A stretch of DNA of 64,000 nucleotides from Luteibacter sp. 9135 (GTDB lineage Bacteria; Pseudomonadota; Gammaproteobacteria; Xanthomonadales; Rhodanobacteraceae): positions 806,001-870,000 of the forward strand of contig NZ_JQNB01000001.1 of NCBI RefSeq assembly GCF_000745005.1. The letters run 5' to 3'. Shown here piece by piece: positions 27,235 to 39,947 of this stretch. Numbering within the stretch: the stretch's first letter is position 1; the number at the start of each line of letters is the position of its first letter. Both the position numbers and the translations under genes were made by a program. The notes beneath the pieces were generated by a model. It did not search any database and had not been told where the DNA came from. It saw nothing but the letters and a program-made list of their open reading frames with translations.

Positions 27235-28839
27235 ATGGATCGCACGACACACGACGCAATCATCCTCGGTGGAGGCCTTGCCGGCCTGACGCTGGCCCTG
27301 CAACTGAAGGGCGAATACCCCGACATACGCATCGTGGTGCTCGAACGCAACGTGCATCCGTTGCCAGTGGCGGCACACAAGGTGGGCGAGTCCACGGTGG
27401 AGATCGCCGCGCACTACTTGGCGGAAACGCTGGGTCTGCGTGAGCACCTGGAGTCCGAACACATTCGCAAGTTCGGCTTCCGCTTCTTCTTCTCCGAGGG
27501 GCGCGACGACCTCGCCGACGTGGTGGAACTGGGCGTTCGCGCCGTGTTACCGACGCCGAGCTACCAGATCGACCGCGGCATCCTGGAAAACTTCCTCGCC
27601 GAGGAAGCGACCCGTCGCGGCATCGTGTTCCTCGCGGGCGCCGTCGTGCGCGGCTTCGAGATCGGCCCGTCCGACGAGCCTCACACCGTGCGCTTCCGGC
27701 ACCAGGACGAAGACCATGTGGCGGAGGCCCGCTGGCTGCTCGATGCCTCGGGCCGCGCGGGCATGATCCGCCGCAAGCTGGAACTCACGCGCGACAACGG
27801 GCACCACGCCAACGCGGTCTGGTTCCGCATCGACGACCGCCTGGCCATCGACGACTGGTGCGCCGACGCCGAATGGCAGGCGCGCTGCGATCCCGCGGAA
27901 CGCTGGCGCTCGACCAACCATTTGTGCGGCCCGGGCTACTGGCTGTGGCTGATCCCGCTGTCGTCCGGTGCGCATTCCGTCGGCATCGTGGCGGATGCCA
28001 CCATGCATCCGATCGAGGGCATGCGCGATTTCGACCTTGCGCTCGCCTGGATGCATGAGCACCAGCCGCTGGTGGCGCGCGAGGTGGAAAAGCGACGTGA
28101 CAAGCTGCTCGACTTCGCCTTCTTCCGGAACTTCTCCTATAGCTGCTCGCGCATGTATTCCTCCGATCGCTGGGCGCTCACCGGGGAAGCCGGCGCCTTC
28201 CTCGATCCGTTCTATTCGCCCGGCAGCGATTTCATCGCCATCTCCAACACCTACATCGTCGCACTGGTCGGGCTGGACCGTCGCGGTGAGCCCCTGGCGC
28301 CGCACGCACGCCTCTACGAGCGGCTGTTCTTTTCGTTCTACGAGAACACGCTGTCGATGTACCGCGGGCAGTACAACCTGTTCGGCGACCCCGAGGTGCT
28401 GCCGATCAAGGTGATCTGGGATTACGCCTACTACTGGGGCGTGCTGTGCCAGCTGGTGTTCCAGAAGCGCCTTGCGGACAGTTCGCTCATCGCAACCCTG
28501 GGGCCGGAACTGACCGCGGCGTCACAGCTCAATACGGACATGCAGGCCTTCTTCCAACGCTGGCACGCGGTATCGGAACGACGTAATCCGCGCACCATGC
28601 TCGACCAGCGTGAGCTGGCCTGGTTCGCGCAGATGAACGCCACGCTGCACGACACCCTGGACACGGAAGCACTGACGACGCGCCTGCGCGACAACGTGCA
28701 CATGATGCGACTGCTCGCCGCCGCCATCGTGGAACGCGCTGCCGCCGATCATCCGTCCGTGCTGGACGACGCCGCGCACCTGCTCGACCTCGAAGGCCCC
28801 CGCACCGAACTGTTCCCCACCCTGGTCGAAGCCGCGTAG
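27235..28839 (+). CDS. Flavin-dependent halogenase-like oxidoreductase of the pigment locus
   Basis: 534-residue FAD enzyme. The dinucleotide motif is GGGLAG (residues 12-17), AHKVGESTVE follows near residue 50, and Lys79 (HIRKFGFRFF) sits where flavin-dependent halogenases keep their catalytic lysine. The halogenase signature WxWxIP is present as WLWLIP at 236-241, with the usual preceding Gly replaced by Tyr. Xanthomonadins are brominated aryl polyenes, so bromination of the aryl head is a reasonable role, but relatives in this family can also be plain monooxygenases. Start ATG 27235; it follows the glycosyltransferase by 37 bp. Confidence 0.82.
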   Translation: MDRTTHDAIILGGGLAGLTLALQLKGEYPDIRIVVLERNVHPLPVAAHKVGESTVEIAAHYLAETLGLREHLESEHIRKFGFRFFFSEGRDDLADVVELGVRAVLPTPSYQIDRGILENFLAEEATRRGIVFLAGAVVRGFEIGPSDEPHTVRFRHQDEDHVAEARWLLDASGRAGMIRRKLELTRDNGHHANAVWFRIDDRLAIDDWCADAEWQARCDPAERWRSTNHLCGPGYWLWLIPLSSGAHSVGIVADATMHPIEGMRDFDLALAWMHEHQPLVAREVEKRRDKLLDFAFFRNFSYSCSRMYSSDRWALTGEAGAFLDPFYSPGSDFIAISNTYIVALVGLDRRGEPLAPHARLYERLFFSFYENTLSMYRGQYNLFGDPEVLPIKVIWDYAYYWGVLCQLVFQKRLADSSLIATLGPELTAASQLNTDMQAFFQRWHAVSERRNPRTMLDQRELAWFAQMNATLHDTLDTEALTTRLRDNVHMMRLLAAAIVERAAADHPSVLDDAAHLLDLEGPRTELFPTLVEAA

Positions 28840-28864
28840 GAGCGCACGCTGTGCGCGATTCGCC
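28836..28864 (+). repeat. REP-like palindromic element
   Basis: GTAGGAGCGCACGCTGTGCG, completed by CGATTCGC, is a REP-type sequence: a GTAGGAGC head and a GCGCAC/GTGCGC hairpin. It lies between the convergent halogenase and dehydratase genes, overlapping the halogenase stop codon, and may serve as a terminator. A second copy is at 46002-46025. Confidence 0.6.
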
Positions 28865-28873
28865 ATTCGCGAC

Positions 28874-29317
28874 TCACCCGCCCGGGTGAATCACCGCCGC
28901 TCGCCCCGACGCGATCTCCACGCCATCGTGCGCGATGCGGAACGTGTATTGCGCGCCCGAGCCGTCGGCGATCAGGCAGGTGGCGTGCACGTCGATGGCG
29001 CCGGCCAGCGTGTCGATGCGGTCGACGGCCAGTCGCACACCCCGCAGGCTGACCAGCATGCCGGGCTTCGGTTCGGTCTGGCCCTGCTCCTTCGCCAACA
29101 GTGCGCCGTGTACGGCCATGGCCTGTGCGCCGTACTCGGCCAGGTGCACCGCGTGCAGGCCGTGCTCACCGCGCAAGGGGTGGGTGTCGAGCCCATGGCG
29201 GGTGCTTACCGCATGGATGGACGCGGCATCCCACGCCAGCACGCCATCGAGCAGGCACATGTCGCCCGCGTGCGGGATGAGATCGATGAAGTCGGCCCTG
29301 TCCAGCATGGCGGTCAT
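28874..29317 (-). CDS. ApeP-like 3-hydroxyacyl-ACP dehydratase (hotdog)
   Basis: 147-residue hotdog-fold dehydratase of the aryl-polyene type. The start MTAMLDRADFIDLIPHAGDM has the conserved histidine in LIPHAGDMCLLD; HAVHLAEYGAQAMAVHGAL is the central helix typical of ApeP. It should dehydrate 3-hydroxyacyl-ACP during polyene extension. ATG 29317 overlaps the acyltransferase stop (ATGA), so it is the last gene of the leftward set. Confidence 0.85.
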   Translation of the reverse strand: MTAMLDRADFIDLIPHAGDMCLLDGVLAWDAASIHAVSTRHGLDTHPLRGEHGLHAVHLAEYGAQAMAVHGALLAKEQGQTEPKPGMLVSLRGVRLAVDRIDTLAGAIDVHATCLIADGSGAQYTFRIAHDGVEIASGRAAVIHPGG

Positions 29318-30278
29318 TGCACGGGCCCGACCACGGGCGGTTCGGTCGCGGACGACGCATGGGCCGCCGAGGTTTCGGCGACGGCATCGCCTTCCTGCCA
29401 GAAGTCGTAGAAGTTGAACCAGTTGAAGGGGTAGGTGCGCGCGTAATGCTCCACACGCCGGACATAGTGCTCGATGATGTCGTCCAGCGCCGCGGCACGT
29501 TGCGCACGCGGTACGGCAATGCCGTCGGAGAACGGCTCGAAGATCAGCCGGTAGCGGTTGCCACCCAGGTAGATGCCCATGCACAGCACCACCGGAATCT
29601 TCAGTGCCGCGGCCAGCAGCCACGGACCCACCGGGAACGGTGCCGGCGTGCCGAGGAAGGGCACCCTGCGGGTGGCTTCGTCGCGGTGTCCGCGGTCGGC
29701 CAGCAAGGCCACCATCGCGCCCTGCGCCGCACCTTCGGCCATGGCCAGCGCGACCGAGGCCCCCCGCGCGATGCGTCGATCACCGCGGCGCCGACATCGG
29801 GCGCCAGCGCTTCGAGCACCGTGGTGAGCGCCGGGGTTTTCTGCTTGTCGAGCACGACGCGCAACGGTACGTCGGGACGTCGGGCACCGAGCGCGCGCAG
29901 CGCCTCGAAGCTGCCCTGGTGCGAACCGATGAGCAGGACGCCGCGGCCCACGTCGATCCAGCGGTCGAGGTGCTGCAGCCCCTCGGTCTCCACCTGGAAG
30001 TCGCGCTCGCCACGGGCTAGGAAGAACAAACGGTCCAGCAAGGTGCCCGCGAACAGGTGGATGTGGTGGAACACGTCGCGGGACCGCACCGGACGCCCCA
30101 GGACACGGGTCAGGTAGGCACGCGAGGCGGCGCGTTCGTCAGCTCGCCGGAGAAAAAAATACAGGGCGATCGGATACAGCAGCAGGCGGGCGACGCGCCG
30201 CCCGAAGCCCAGCGCGACCGTCCGGATCAGCCAGATCGCCACCACGCCGCCGCCTTCACGCTGCTGCCAGTGGCTCAT
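29314..30278 (-). pseudogene. LpxL-type acyltransferase of the pigment locus, single frameshift
   Basis: Lauroyl/myristoyl-acyltransferase-family protein of about 321 residues once one base is restored. The N-terminal frame carries the HxxxxE catalytic motif (LLIGSHQGSFEALRAL) and ends in VGAAVIDASRGG; the C-terminal frame resumes as SVALAMAEGAAQGAMVALLA and ends YPFNWFNFYDFW. The break is in a run of six C (29760-29765, G on the coding strand), repaired by one extra base. In aryl-polyene loci this enzyme is thought to attach the polyene to its lipid anchor. It overlaps its neighbours on both sides by ATGA, which argues for recent loss or a sequencing error. Confidence 0.82.
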
Positions 30279-30589
30279 GCCGCGCCTTCCAGCGTGCCGC
30301 GCACGAGGATGTCGGCGCCGCGATGCACCGTGAATCGGAAGCGCCCGCTGTCGAGTGCGACAAGCTCCAGCTCAGCCGTCTCGTCCGGCCGCAGGGGCGC
30401 GAGGAACTTGGCGTCGACCACCTGGCGCACGGACAAGCCCCGCCACGCGAGCAGCGCCGAGGCGGCAGCCTCGATCAGCAGGACGCCGGCGACGATGGGT
30501 TGCCCCGGGAAGTGACCCGCGAAGCTGGGGTGGCTGGCGTCGAAGCGCAGGGTGCGCACGCAGGACGCGGGATCGGCGGCATCGCTCAT
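30275..30589 (-). CDS. FabA/FabZ-like hotdog dehydratase (ApeI-type)
   Basis: 104-residue hotdog protein with GHFPGQPIVAGVLLIEA, the FabA/FabZ-like active-site strand with its histidine. Start ATG 30589 has GGAG 8 nt upstream; an ATG at 30595 is an alternative. It probably acts with the ApeP-like enzyme on aryl-polyene intermediates. Its stop overlaps the acyltransferase start (ATGA). Confidence 0.82.
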   Translation of the reverse strand: MSDAADPASCVRTLRFDASHPSFAGHFPGQPIVAGVLLIEAAASALLAWRGLSVRQVVDAKFLAPLRPDETAELELVALDSGRFRFTVHRGADILVRGTLEGAA

Positions 30590-30650
30590 TGGCATCTCCG
30601 GTGGGCGGCCGGGGCAGGATCGACCCATCCCGTGCGCACCGGAACGACGC

Positions 30651-30923
30651 TCAGGCCGCGGCGCGGTGCTGTTCGATGTGATCGGACAGGGTGCGCAGGC
30701 TGGTGAAAATGGTGCGGTTGTCCGGGTTGTCGGACTTCAGCTGGAAGCCGTACCGCTTGGACACGGCCAGCGCGATTTCGAGCGCGTCGATGGAGTCCAG
30801 GCCCAGGTCGCCACCGAACAGCGGCGCATCCGGATCGATGTCGGCCGGCTGCACCGACTCGAGGTTGAGGCTCGTGACGATCAGTTCGGCGAGTTCGTGC
30901 TGTGCTGCGGTTTGCGTTGCCAT
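30651..30923 (-). CDS. Acyl carrier protein of the aryl-polyene locus
   Basis: 90-residue ACP. The phosphopantetheine attachment serine is in GLDSIDALEIAL near residue 48. Start ATG 30923 has GGAAAG 6 nt upstream. First gene of the leftward pigment set; its promoter must lie in the 178-bp gap shared with divergent xanB2. Confidence 0.92.
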   Translation of the reverse strand: MATQTAAQHELAELIVTSLNLESVQPADIDPDAPLFGGDLGLDSIDALEIALAVSKRYGFQLKSDNPDNRTIFTSLRTLSDHIEQHRAAA

Positions 30924-31101
30924 GTGGTCTTTCCAGATCCTGGATATGCCTGCCTCCCCCCGGATGGCAGCGGTCGCGGAGTTTACCACAGCGCCCTGGA
31001 CCGTTCGCCGACGCCAGTTCCAGGCACCGAGCCTGTCCGTTCACGTTCTACGCCCGTTGTGGGGCGATATGATGCCCTGAACGCGTTCTATGGAATATCC
31101 G

Positions 31102-32091
31102 ATGCCCCAAGGCACTGAAATGCGCGAGCGCCCGGCGCTCGCGGCCGCACCCTCGCCACGGGTGCACTACCGCCACGGCCCAGTCGCGCCGGGCCCGCAT
31201 ACCCTGGCGCTGTTCGGCTTCGGGCCCGACGCCGGCCACAGCGACGATCCGCGCTGGCTGCGGGTCGCCCTCAGCCCCTTGGGCGATGCTCCGATGGAAG
31301 CCTGGGAGGTGGACGTCCCGGTGGAGGCCGGCCGCCAGGGCGACCTGCGCTGGTCGCGTGGCGGCGGCTGGCTTTACGCCGCGGTGCAGTGCCATGAGAA
31401 CGACCACGGCGGCCCTGAAGGCGCCGCAGCCTATGCCTATGGGCTGCTATCCGACTTTGTCGGGCAGGCGGACGAGTGCCACGTGCAGCGCATCTGGAAC
31501 TACCTCGGCGCCATCAACCAGGGCGGCGGCGACGACGAGCGTTACAAGCATTTCTGCACCGGCCGCATCCGTGGCATGGGCGATGCCTTCTCGCAGGGCT
31601 TTCCGGCGGCCTCCGCCATCGGTCATCACGACGATCCCGGCCTGCTCCAGGTGTACCTGCTGGCCACCGACCGGCCCGGCACGCGGGTGGAAAACCCCCG
31701 CCAGGTCAGCGCGTGGCAATACCCGCGCCAGTACGGCCGCACGCCGCCCAGCTTCGCCCGGGCCACCCTGCTGCCCGCCGACGATGTGCTGGCGATCTCC
31801 GGTACAGCCGCCGTCGTAGGGCACGCATCGGCCCATGCGGGCGACCTCGATGCCCAGTTGACGGAGACCTTGCGCAACCTCGACGCCCTGCTGGAGTCCG
31901 CAGGCATGCCCGCCGGTCTCGGCGCGTCGGCACCGCTGAAAGTCTACGTGCGGCATCCGGCCGACGAAGCAGCGGTGCGCGCCTTCGCCGTGCGACGCCT
32001 GCCCGGCGCACCGCTGCTGCTGGTGCACGGCGATATCTGCCGTGCCGAGCTGCTGGTGGAGATCGACGGCTGGCGTTACCGCCACGCTTGA
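31102..32091 (+). CDS. xanB2: XanB2-type chorismatase (3-/4-hydroxybenzoate synthase)
   Basis: 329-residue FkbO/Hyg5/XanB2-family enzyme that converts chorismate to 3-hydroxybenzoate and 4-hydroxybenzoate, the starter for xanthomonadin and a ubiquinone precursor. Recognised by the RidA-like C-terminal half (LTETLRNLDALLESAGMPAG, then LKVYVRHPADEAAVRAF and GAPLLLVHGDICRAELLVEI) and the middle QRIWNYLGAINQ and RYKHFCTGR motifs. GGAA lies 8 nt before ATG 31102; ATG 31090 is an alternative. It diverges from the ACP gene, linking starter supply to chain assembly. Confidence 0.92.
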   Translation: MPQGTEMRERPALAAAPSPRVHYRHGPVAPGPHTLALFGFGPDAGHSDDPRWLRVALSPLGDAPMEAWEVDVPVEAGRQGDLRWSRGGGWLYAAVQCHENDHGGPEGAAAYAYGLLSDFVGQADECHVQRIWNYLGAINQGGGDDERYKHFCTGRIRGMGDAFSQGFPAASAIGHHDDPGLLQVYLLATDRPGTRVENPRQVSAWQYPRQYGRTPPSFARATLLPADDVLAISGTAAVVGHASAHAGDLDAQLTETLRNLDALLESAGMPAGLGASAPLKVYVRHPADEAAVRAFAVRRLPGAPLLLVHGDICRAELLVEIDGWRYRHA

Positions 32092-32126
32092 TGACGAAGG
32101 GGCGGCGTGCGGCGCCGCCCCTTCGC

Positions 32127-33506
32127 TCAGGACCTCTTGGTGGGCCGTGCCCAGCCTTCGATGGCCGTCTGCCGCGCGCGGGATATCGTCAGGGTGTTCG
32201 CCGGTGCGTCCTTCGTGATCACGGAACCGGCGCCGATCGTCGCTCCCGCGTGCAGTGTCACCGGCGCCACCAGGGCGCTGTTGGAGCCGACGAACACCCC
32301 GTCCTCGATGGTGGTGCGGCTCTTGTTCACGCCGTCGTAGTTGCAGGTGATCGTGCCCGCGCCGATATTCACGCCGCTGCCGATGACGGTGTCGCCGAGG
32401 TAACTGAGGTGATTGGCCTTGGAGCCCGCGCCGATGCGTGCGTTCTTGGTCTCCACGAAGTTGCCGATGTGGACGCCCGCCGCCAGGTCGGTGCCCGGCC
32501 GCAGACGTGCGAACGGACCGATGGTGCACGGACCGTGCGTCAACACGCCGTCGAGATCGCCGTGCGCCAGCACCACCGTGCCCGCCGCCAGCGTGACGTT
32601 GCGCAGCCGCGTGAACGGGCCGATGCGGACGTCGTCGCCGAGCACCACCTCACCTTCGAGAATCACGTTGACGTCGATCTCCACGTCGCGGCCCGCACGC
32701 ACCGTGCCGCGCACATCGAGCCGAGCGGGGTCAGCCAAGCGCACGCCTGCCAGGGCCAGCTCGCGCGCCGCGCGTTCGCGATGCAGCGCTTCCAGGCCGG
32801 CCAGCTGCCAGGGATCGTTGGCACCGGACGCCTCGACGGGATCGCAGGGCACGCACGCCGCCGGCATGCCGAGACGGGCTGCCATGGCGAAGACATCGGT
32901 GAGGTAGTACTCGCCTTGGGCGTTGGCGTTGCCGAGGCCCTGCGTCCAGCCGAGCAACCGCGCGGCATCACCGGCAACGATCCCCGTGTTGACGCGGTCG
33001 ATCGCGCGCTGAGCGGTGTCGGCATCCTTTTCCTCCACGACCTGGGTGACCCGGCCGTCGGCGTCGAGCACCACGCGGCCGTAACCGTGCGGATCGGTCA
33101 GGCGCGTGGCCAGCATGGCCAGGGCGCCGGGCGCGCCGACCAGCGCCGCGAGCGTTTCCGACCGGACCAGGGGCACGTCGCCGTAGAGCACCAGCACACG
33201 CCCTGCAAGGATGCCCGCGGCGTCCAGGTGCTCCAGCGCCGTACGTACGGCATGCCCGGTGCCCAGGCGCTCACGCTGCTCGATCCAGCCCAGCGACGTA
33301 TCGGCGGCGAACGCGTCGCGCACCTGCTGGCCGTTGTGGCCGTAGACGACATGGATGCTCGACGGGTGCAGCGCACGGGCCGCGGCAACGACATGCGCCA
33401 GCAGGGGGCGGCCGGCCAGCGGCATCAGCACCTTGGCGGAGGCGGACTTCATCCGCTTGCCCTCGCCGGCGGCGAGGACGAGGACGTGAAGGGGCGTAGC
33501 GGTCAT
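32127..33506 (-). CDS. glmU: Bifunctional UDP-N-acetylglucosamine pyrophosphorylase/glucosamine-1-phosphate acetyltransferase
   Basis: 459-residue GlmU making UDP-GlcNAc for peptidoglycan and LPS. The N-terminal uridyltransferase has [20 protein letters not shown] and VLYGDVPLV; the C-terminal left-handed beta helix has the hexapeptide repeats and [40 protein letters not shown]. Start ATG 33506 gives the usual short N-terminus; the longer upstream frame is not conserved. GlmU commonly sits next to the atp operon, here separated by a DUF748 gene. Confidence 0.97.
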   Translation of the reverse strand: MTATPLHVLVLAAGEGKRMKSASAKVLMPLAGRPLLAHVVAAARALHPSSIHVVYGHNGQQVRDAFAADTSLGWIEQRERLGTGHAVRTALEHLDAAGILAGRVLVLYGDVPLVRSETLAALVGAPGALAMLATRLTDPHGYGRVVLDADGRVTQVVEEKDADTAQRAIDRVNTGIVAGDAARLLGWTQGLGNANAQGEYYLTDVFAMAARLGMPAACVPCDPVEASGANDPWQLAGLEALHRERAARELALAGVRLADPARLDVRGTVRAGRDVEIDVNVILEGEVVLGDDVRIGPFTRLRNVTLAAGTVVLAHGDLDGVLTHGPCTIGPFARLRPGTDLAAGVHIGNFVETKNARIGAGSKANHLSYLGDTVIGSGVNIGAGTITCNYDGVNKSRTTIEDGVFVGSNSALVAPVTLHAGATIGAGSVITKDAPANTLTISRARQTAIEGWARPTKRS

Positions 33507-33573
33507 GGGCGATCGGGCCTGCCTGGATACGAGGGCCGCACTGTCGCGCGTTTGGCCGGCCGTGCCAAGTCGG

Positions 33574-34650
33574 CTAGTTGTCGTCCGGCCGTTTGGAGAG
33601 GTTCTCGAGGTTGGGCTTATAGGCCTCGACGAAGGCGTTGCGCAGGATGCCGACGATGGCATCGGACGTGGACACGCTCTTGTCGTCGATGTTGCCGGAG
33701 ATGGACACCCGCGTTGCGAACTGGTCCTTCGCATGGTTCTTGAAGATCTTGGCCACACCCTCGGCAGCCGCTTCGTAAGCCAGCTTCAGCGGGCCCTTCT
33801 TGTCCTGCTCGACATCCTGTTTCCAGCTGAAGAGCTTCAGGCCGTGGAACAGCGGCTTGGCGTAGCCGGTGAGCTTGCGGTCCTTGGCCTGCAGTTCCAT
33901 CACGAAATCGCCTTCGCCACCGGCGAAATCGAGGCCGGAATACGCGCGCGCCAGGCTGTTCGCCTTGACCAGCTTGATGTTGCGGATCGAGATCGAATAG
34001 TGGAAATCGCCCAGGCGTTCCACGGGATCGATCTCCGCGCTGGTCTCCAGCGGCGCATCGCCCAGCACCCTCGCCGTGGCGTGCATGTGCGCCACGCGGT
34101 CGCCACCTTCGCGCTTGACGTTGGTGAGGTTGGTCACCTGACCGTTGACGTCGGTCATCTTCAGGTCGACCTTGGGACTGGATACGAAGTTGTTGAACGT
34201 GATGGTGCCGTTGGAGACGTTGATCTCGTCGAAGCGGAACGGTGCCAGCGCGTGCAGTTGCTCCCGCCAGTCCACGCCCTGGCCGGTCTGCTTCTCGCCT
34301 TCGGACTTACCGTCGACGAAGTTGACCACCGGGTCGAAGAAATCGATCTTGCCGCGGAAGTGCCCCTGCACCAGCGCCTTCCAGGTCAGCGAGATATCCG
34401 CCCGGGCTGTCTTGAACAGCGGCACCGGCACCTTGCCGTCCACCTTGGTGATGGACATCTCGTCGATGGAATACGCACCGCGCCACAAGTGGATGTCGAT
34501 ATCCGCGATGCGACCGCTGTACGCACCCATATGGGCCAGACGGTGATTGAGGTAGTTGAGCACGACATAGGGCAAGGCGATGCGGGCCGCGATCAATACG
34601 ACGGCGACCACTCCGATGATCCAGAGGCTTCGGCGGTAGCGGGTGCGCAT
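33574..34650 (-). CDS. DUF748/AsmA-like protein
   Basis: 358-residue protein with an N-terminal membrane anchor ([23 protein letters not shown], about residues 8-30) and a long beta-rich periplasmic part. Stretches such as [18 protein letters not shown] and [20 protein letters not shown] are typical of DUF748, a relative of AsmA/TamB-like lipid-transfer proteins. It likely acts in envelope lipid transport; function unproven. Located between the atp operon terminator and glmU, same direction. Confidence 0.78.
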   Translation of the reverse strand: MRTRYRRSLWIIGVVAVVLIAARIALPYVVLNYLNHRLAHMGAYSGRIADIDIHLWRGAYSIDEMSITKVDGKVPVPLFKTARADISLTWKALVQGHFRGKIDFFDPVVNFVDGKSEGEKQTGQGVDWREQLHALAPFRFDEINVSNGTITFNNFVSSPKVDLKMTDVNGQVTNLTNVKREGGDRVAHMHATARVLGDAPLETSAEIDPVERLGDFHYSISIRNIKLVKANSLARAYSGLDFAGGEGDFVMELQAKDRKLTGYAKPLFHGLKLFSWKQDVEQDKKGPLKLAYEAAAEGVAKIFKNHAKDQFATRVSISGNIDDKSVSTSDAIVGILRNAFVEAYKPNLENLSKRPDDN

Positions 34651-34794
34651 GGGGCAATCACCTGTAAATGACGTGCCAGTGTTGCGCCGCGCGGGTTAGT
34701 TCCGGATGAAGACGGTGATTACGCCAAAGAGAGGTTCTTCGCGCGTTAGCGGGGCGGAGGCGTCGGGACGGCCCAAAGTCATGCGTGAAAAACC

Positions 34795-34819
34795 AAAAAA
34801 AACCCCTCCGAAGAGGGGT
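34795..34819 (-). terminator. Intrinsic terminator of the atp operon
   Basis: On the minus strand ACCCCTC-TTCG-GAGGGGT followed by a run of seven T, immediately downstream of atpC. The UUCG tetraloop and long U-tract make this a strong intrinsic terminator. Confidence 0.92.
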
Positions 34820-34842
34820 CCTTGGTCGACGGGCGTCGTCGC

Positions 34843-35268
34843 TCAGTGCTTGAGCGTCTTGCGCATGCGCTCCAGCGCCTGCAGCTGCGCCAGGGCCTCC
34901 GCCAGCTTGGCCTGGGCCTCGGCGACGTCCATCTGCGGGCCGCGCTGGGACAGGGCGGCCTCGGCTTCTTCCTTGGCCTTCAGGGCGGCGGCCTCGTCGA
35001 GGTCGGCGGCGCGGGCCGCCGTATCGGCGAGGATCGTCACCACCTGCGGCTGCACTTCCAGGATGCCACCGGACACATAGAACTGCTGGCGGTCGCCGTT
35101 GGTGCCGACCACGTCCACGTGGCCCGGCTTGAGGCGGGTGATCAGCGGCGCGTGACGCGGCGCGATACCCAGCTCGCCGAGTTCACCGGTGGCGACCACG
35201 AGCGTGGCTTCGCCGGAGTAGATCTCGGCTTCGGCGCTGACGATGTCGACGCGGATGGTGTGGGTCAT
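34843..35268 (-). CDS. atpC: ATP synthase F1 epsilon subunit
   Basis: 141-residue epsilon subunit. The N-terminal beta-sandwich ([20 protein letters not shown], then [20 protein letters not shown]) is followed by the C-terminal helical hairpin ([20 protein letters not shown]) that can inhibit rotation. Last gene of the leftward atp operon, 42 bp after atpD. Confidence 0.97.
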   Translation of the reverse strand: MTHTIRVDIVSAEAEIYSGEATLVVATGELGELGIAPRHAPLITRLKPGHVDVVGTNGDRQQFYVSGGILEVQPQVVTILADTAARAADLDEAAALKAKEEAEAALSQRGPQMDVAEAQAKLAEALAQLQALERMRKTLKH

Positions 35269-35310
35269 GGGCTTGTCTTCCGTTGGTCGTGAGTGGGAGA
35301 AGAAGGTCGC

Positions 35311-36741
<1,431 letters not shown>

Positions 36742-36800
36742 CTAAGTAGGTTTCGGTTCGGGCGCCGCACTGTGCGTCGCCATCGCGTATAGCTTTGGGA

Positions 36801-37709
36801 TCAGACCGCGGCGGCGCCGCCGACGATCTCCGAGATTTCCTGGGTGATCGCTGCCTGGCGCGCCTTGTTGTAGACCAGCGTCAGTTCGCCGATGACTTTG
36901 TTGGCGTTGTCGGAGGCGGCCTTCATGGCGACCATGCGCGCGGCGTGTTCGCTGGCGAGGTTCTCCAGCGTGGCCTGGTACACCACCGACTCGATGTAAC
37001 GCGTCATCAGGTGCTCGAGCACCGTGCGCGCATCGGGTTCGTAGATGTAGTCCCAATCGTGCGTCTGCTCGACCTTGACGCCCTTGGCGGCATCGCCTTC
37101 GGCGCTTTCCAGTTCCTTCGCGACCAGCGACACCGGCAGCAACGCCTCGATGGTCGGCTTCTGCACGATGGTGTTCACGAAGTCGTTGTAGACCAGGAAG
37201 ACACGGTCGAGCTTGTTGTCGCTGTAGCCGTCGAGCACGACCTTGATCACGCCGATGACGTCTTCGAGCTTGGGCTTCTCACCGAGGTGGGTCGCCGTGC
37301 CGATCAGGTTCACGCCCTTGATGCGACGGAAGAACTGCACGGCCTTCTGACCGATGGCCACCACGTCGATCTCGGCACCCTTGTCCTGCCACTCGCGGAT
37401 CGAGGTCAGCGTGCGACGGAACAGGTTGGAATTGAGGCCGCCCGCAAGGCCGCGGTCGGTCGACACCACGATGAAGCCCACGCGCGCGACTTTTTCCCGC
37501 TCGGTGAGGAACGGATGGGTGAAGTCCGTGCTGGCCTGGGCCACGTGCGCGATCACCTTGCGCATGAGACGCGCATACGGACGCGAGGCCTTCATCAGGT
37601 CCTGCGCCTTGCGGATCTTCGACGCCGAGACCATTTCGAGCGCACGCGTCACCTTGCGCATGTTCTGCGTGCTCTTGATCTTGGTTTTGATTTCGCGGCC
37701 GCTAGCCAT
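36801..37709 (-). CDS. atpG: ATP synthase F1 gamma subunit
   Basis: 302-residue central-stalk subunit. N-terminal helix [20 protein letters not shown] and C-terminal helix [20 protein letters not shown], then [20 protein letters not shown], are the two long coiled-coil helices that rotate in F1. Slightly longer than E. coli gamma (287). Confidence 0.97.
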   Translation of the reverse strand: MASGREIKTKIKSTQNMRKVTRALEMVSASKIRKAQDLMKASRPYARLMRKVIAHVAQASTDFTHPFLTEREKVARVGFIVVSTDRGLAGGLNSNLFRRTLTSIREWQDKGAEIDVVAIGQKAVQFFRRIKGVNLIGTATHLGEKPKLEDVIGVIKVVLDGYSDNKLDRVFLVYNDFVNTIVQKPTIEALLPVSLVAKELESAEGDAAKGVKVEQTHDWDYIYEPDARTVLEHLMTRYIESVVYQATLENLASEHAARMVAMKAASDNANKVIGELTLVYNKARQAAITQEISEIVGGAAAV

Positions 37710-37803
37710 GGGTACTCGCCGTTACGTGAAACGTGAAAACTTAGGAGGGCAAAGCGTCAGTTACATGGTGCAACCGACGCTTTACGCTTGGCGCCTTACG
37801 CTA

Positions 37804-39354
<1,551 letters not shown>

Positions 39355-39411
39355 GGTCGGTTCCTTGGGTTGCGCCGCACGAGCGGCACCCGGTGGTATG
39401 AGAAGCTCGTA

Positions 39412-39945
39412 TCAGTGCGCCAGCGCGCTGGCCAGCCGCTGCAGGCGGCCGCGCGCCGAACCGTCGATGACCTGCTCGCCGGTGTCGATGACGACACCCC
39501 CGAGCAGCGCCGGATCGACGTGCGTATCCAGTTCGATCTCACGCTTGAAGCGGCGCTTCAGCGAGGCGCGAAGCGTGTCCGCCTCGGCGGCGTCGAGATC
39601 CAGCGCGCTCGTGACCTTGACCCGCAACGTCGACTCCGACTCACGCTTGTAGTCGTCGTAGAGCGCTGCGATTTCCGGCAGGAGCGCCATGCGGCGGTTG
39701 TCGGCCAGTTCGTCGAGGAACGACGCGAACGGCGTGCCGGCCGCCATGCCCTCGGGCAGGTGCAGCGCGACCAGCTGGGCCGGCGACACGCGCGGATCGT
39801 TGCCGAGGCCGGCGACGCGCTGATCCGCCGCGACCAGGGCCGCGAAGTTCAGTGCCGACGACCAGTCGGCTAGCGACCCTGACGCCTGCGCCACTTCGAA
39901 GGCGGCACGTGCGTAGGGACGGGCAAGGGTGAGCGCCTGGGCCAT
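39412..39945 (-). CDS. atpH: ATP synthase F1 delta subunit
   Basis: 177-residue OSCP/delta subunit connecting the peripheral stalk to F1. N-terminal six-helix domain begins LARPYARAAFEVAQASGSLA; the C-terminal end LDTHVDPALLGGVVIDTGEQ and VIDGSARGRLQRLASAL is the usual family signature. Starts 2 bp after the atpF stop. Confidence 0.96.
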   Translation of the reverse strand: MAQALTLARPYARAAFEVAQASGSLADWSSALNFAALVAADQRVAGLGNDPRVSPAQLVALHLPEGMAAGTPFASFLDELADNRRMALLPEIAALYDDYKRESESTLRVKVTSALDLDAAEADTLRASLKRRFKREIELDTHVDPALLGGVVIDTGEQVIDGSARGRLQRLASALAH

Positions 39946-39947
39946 GA

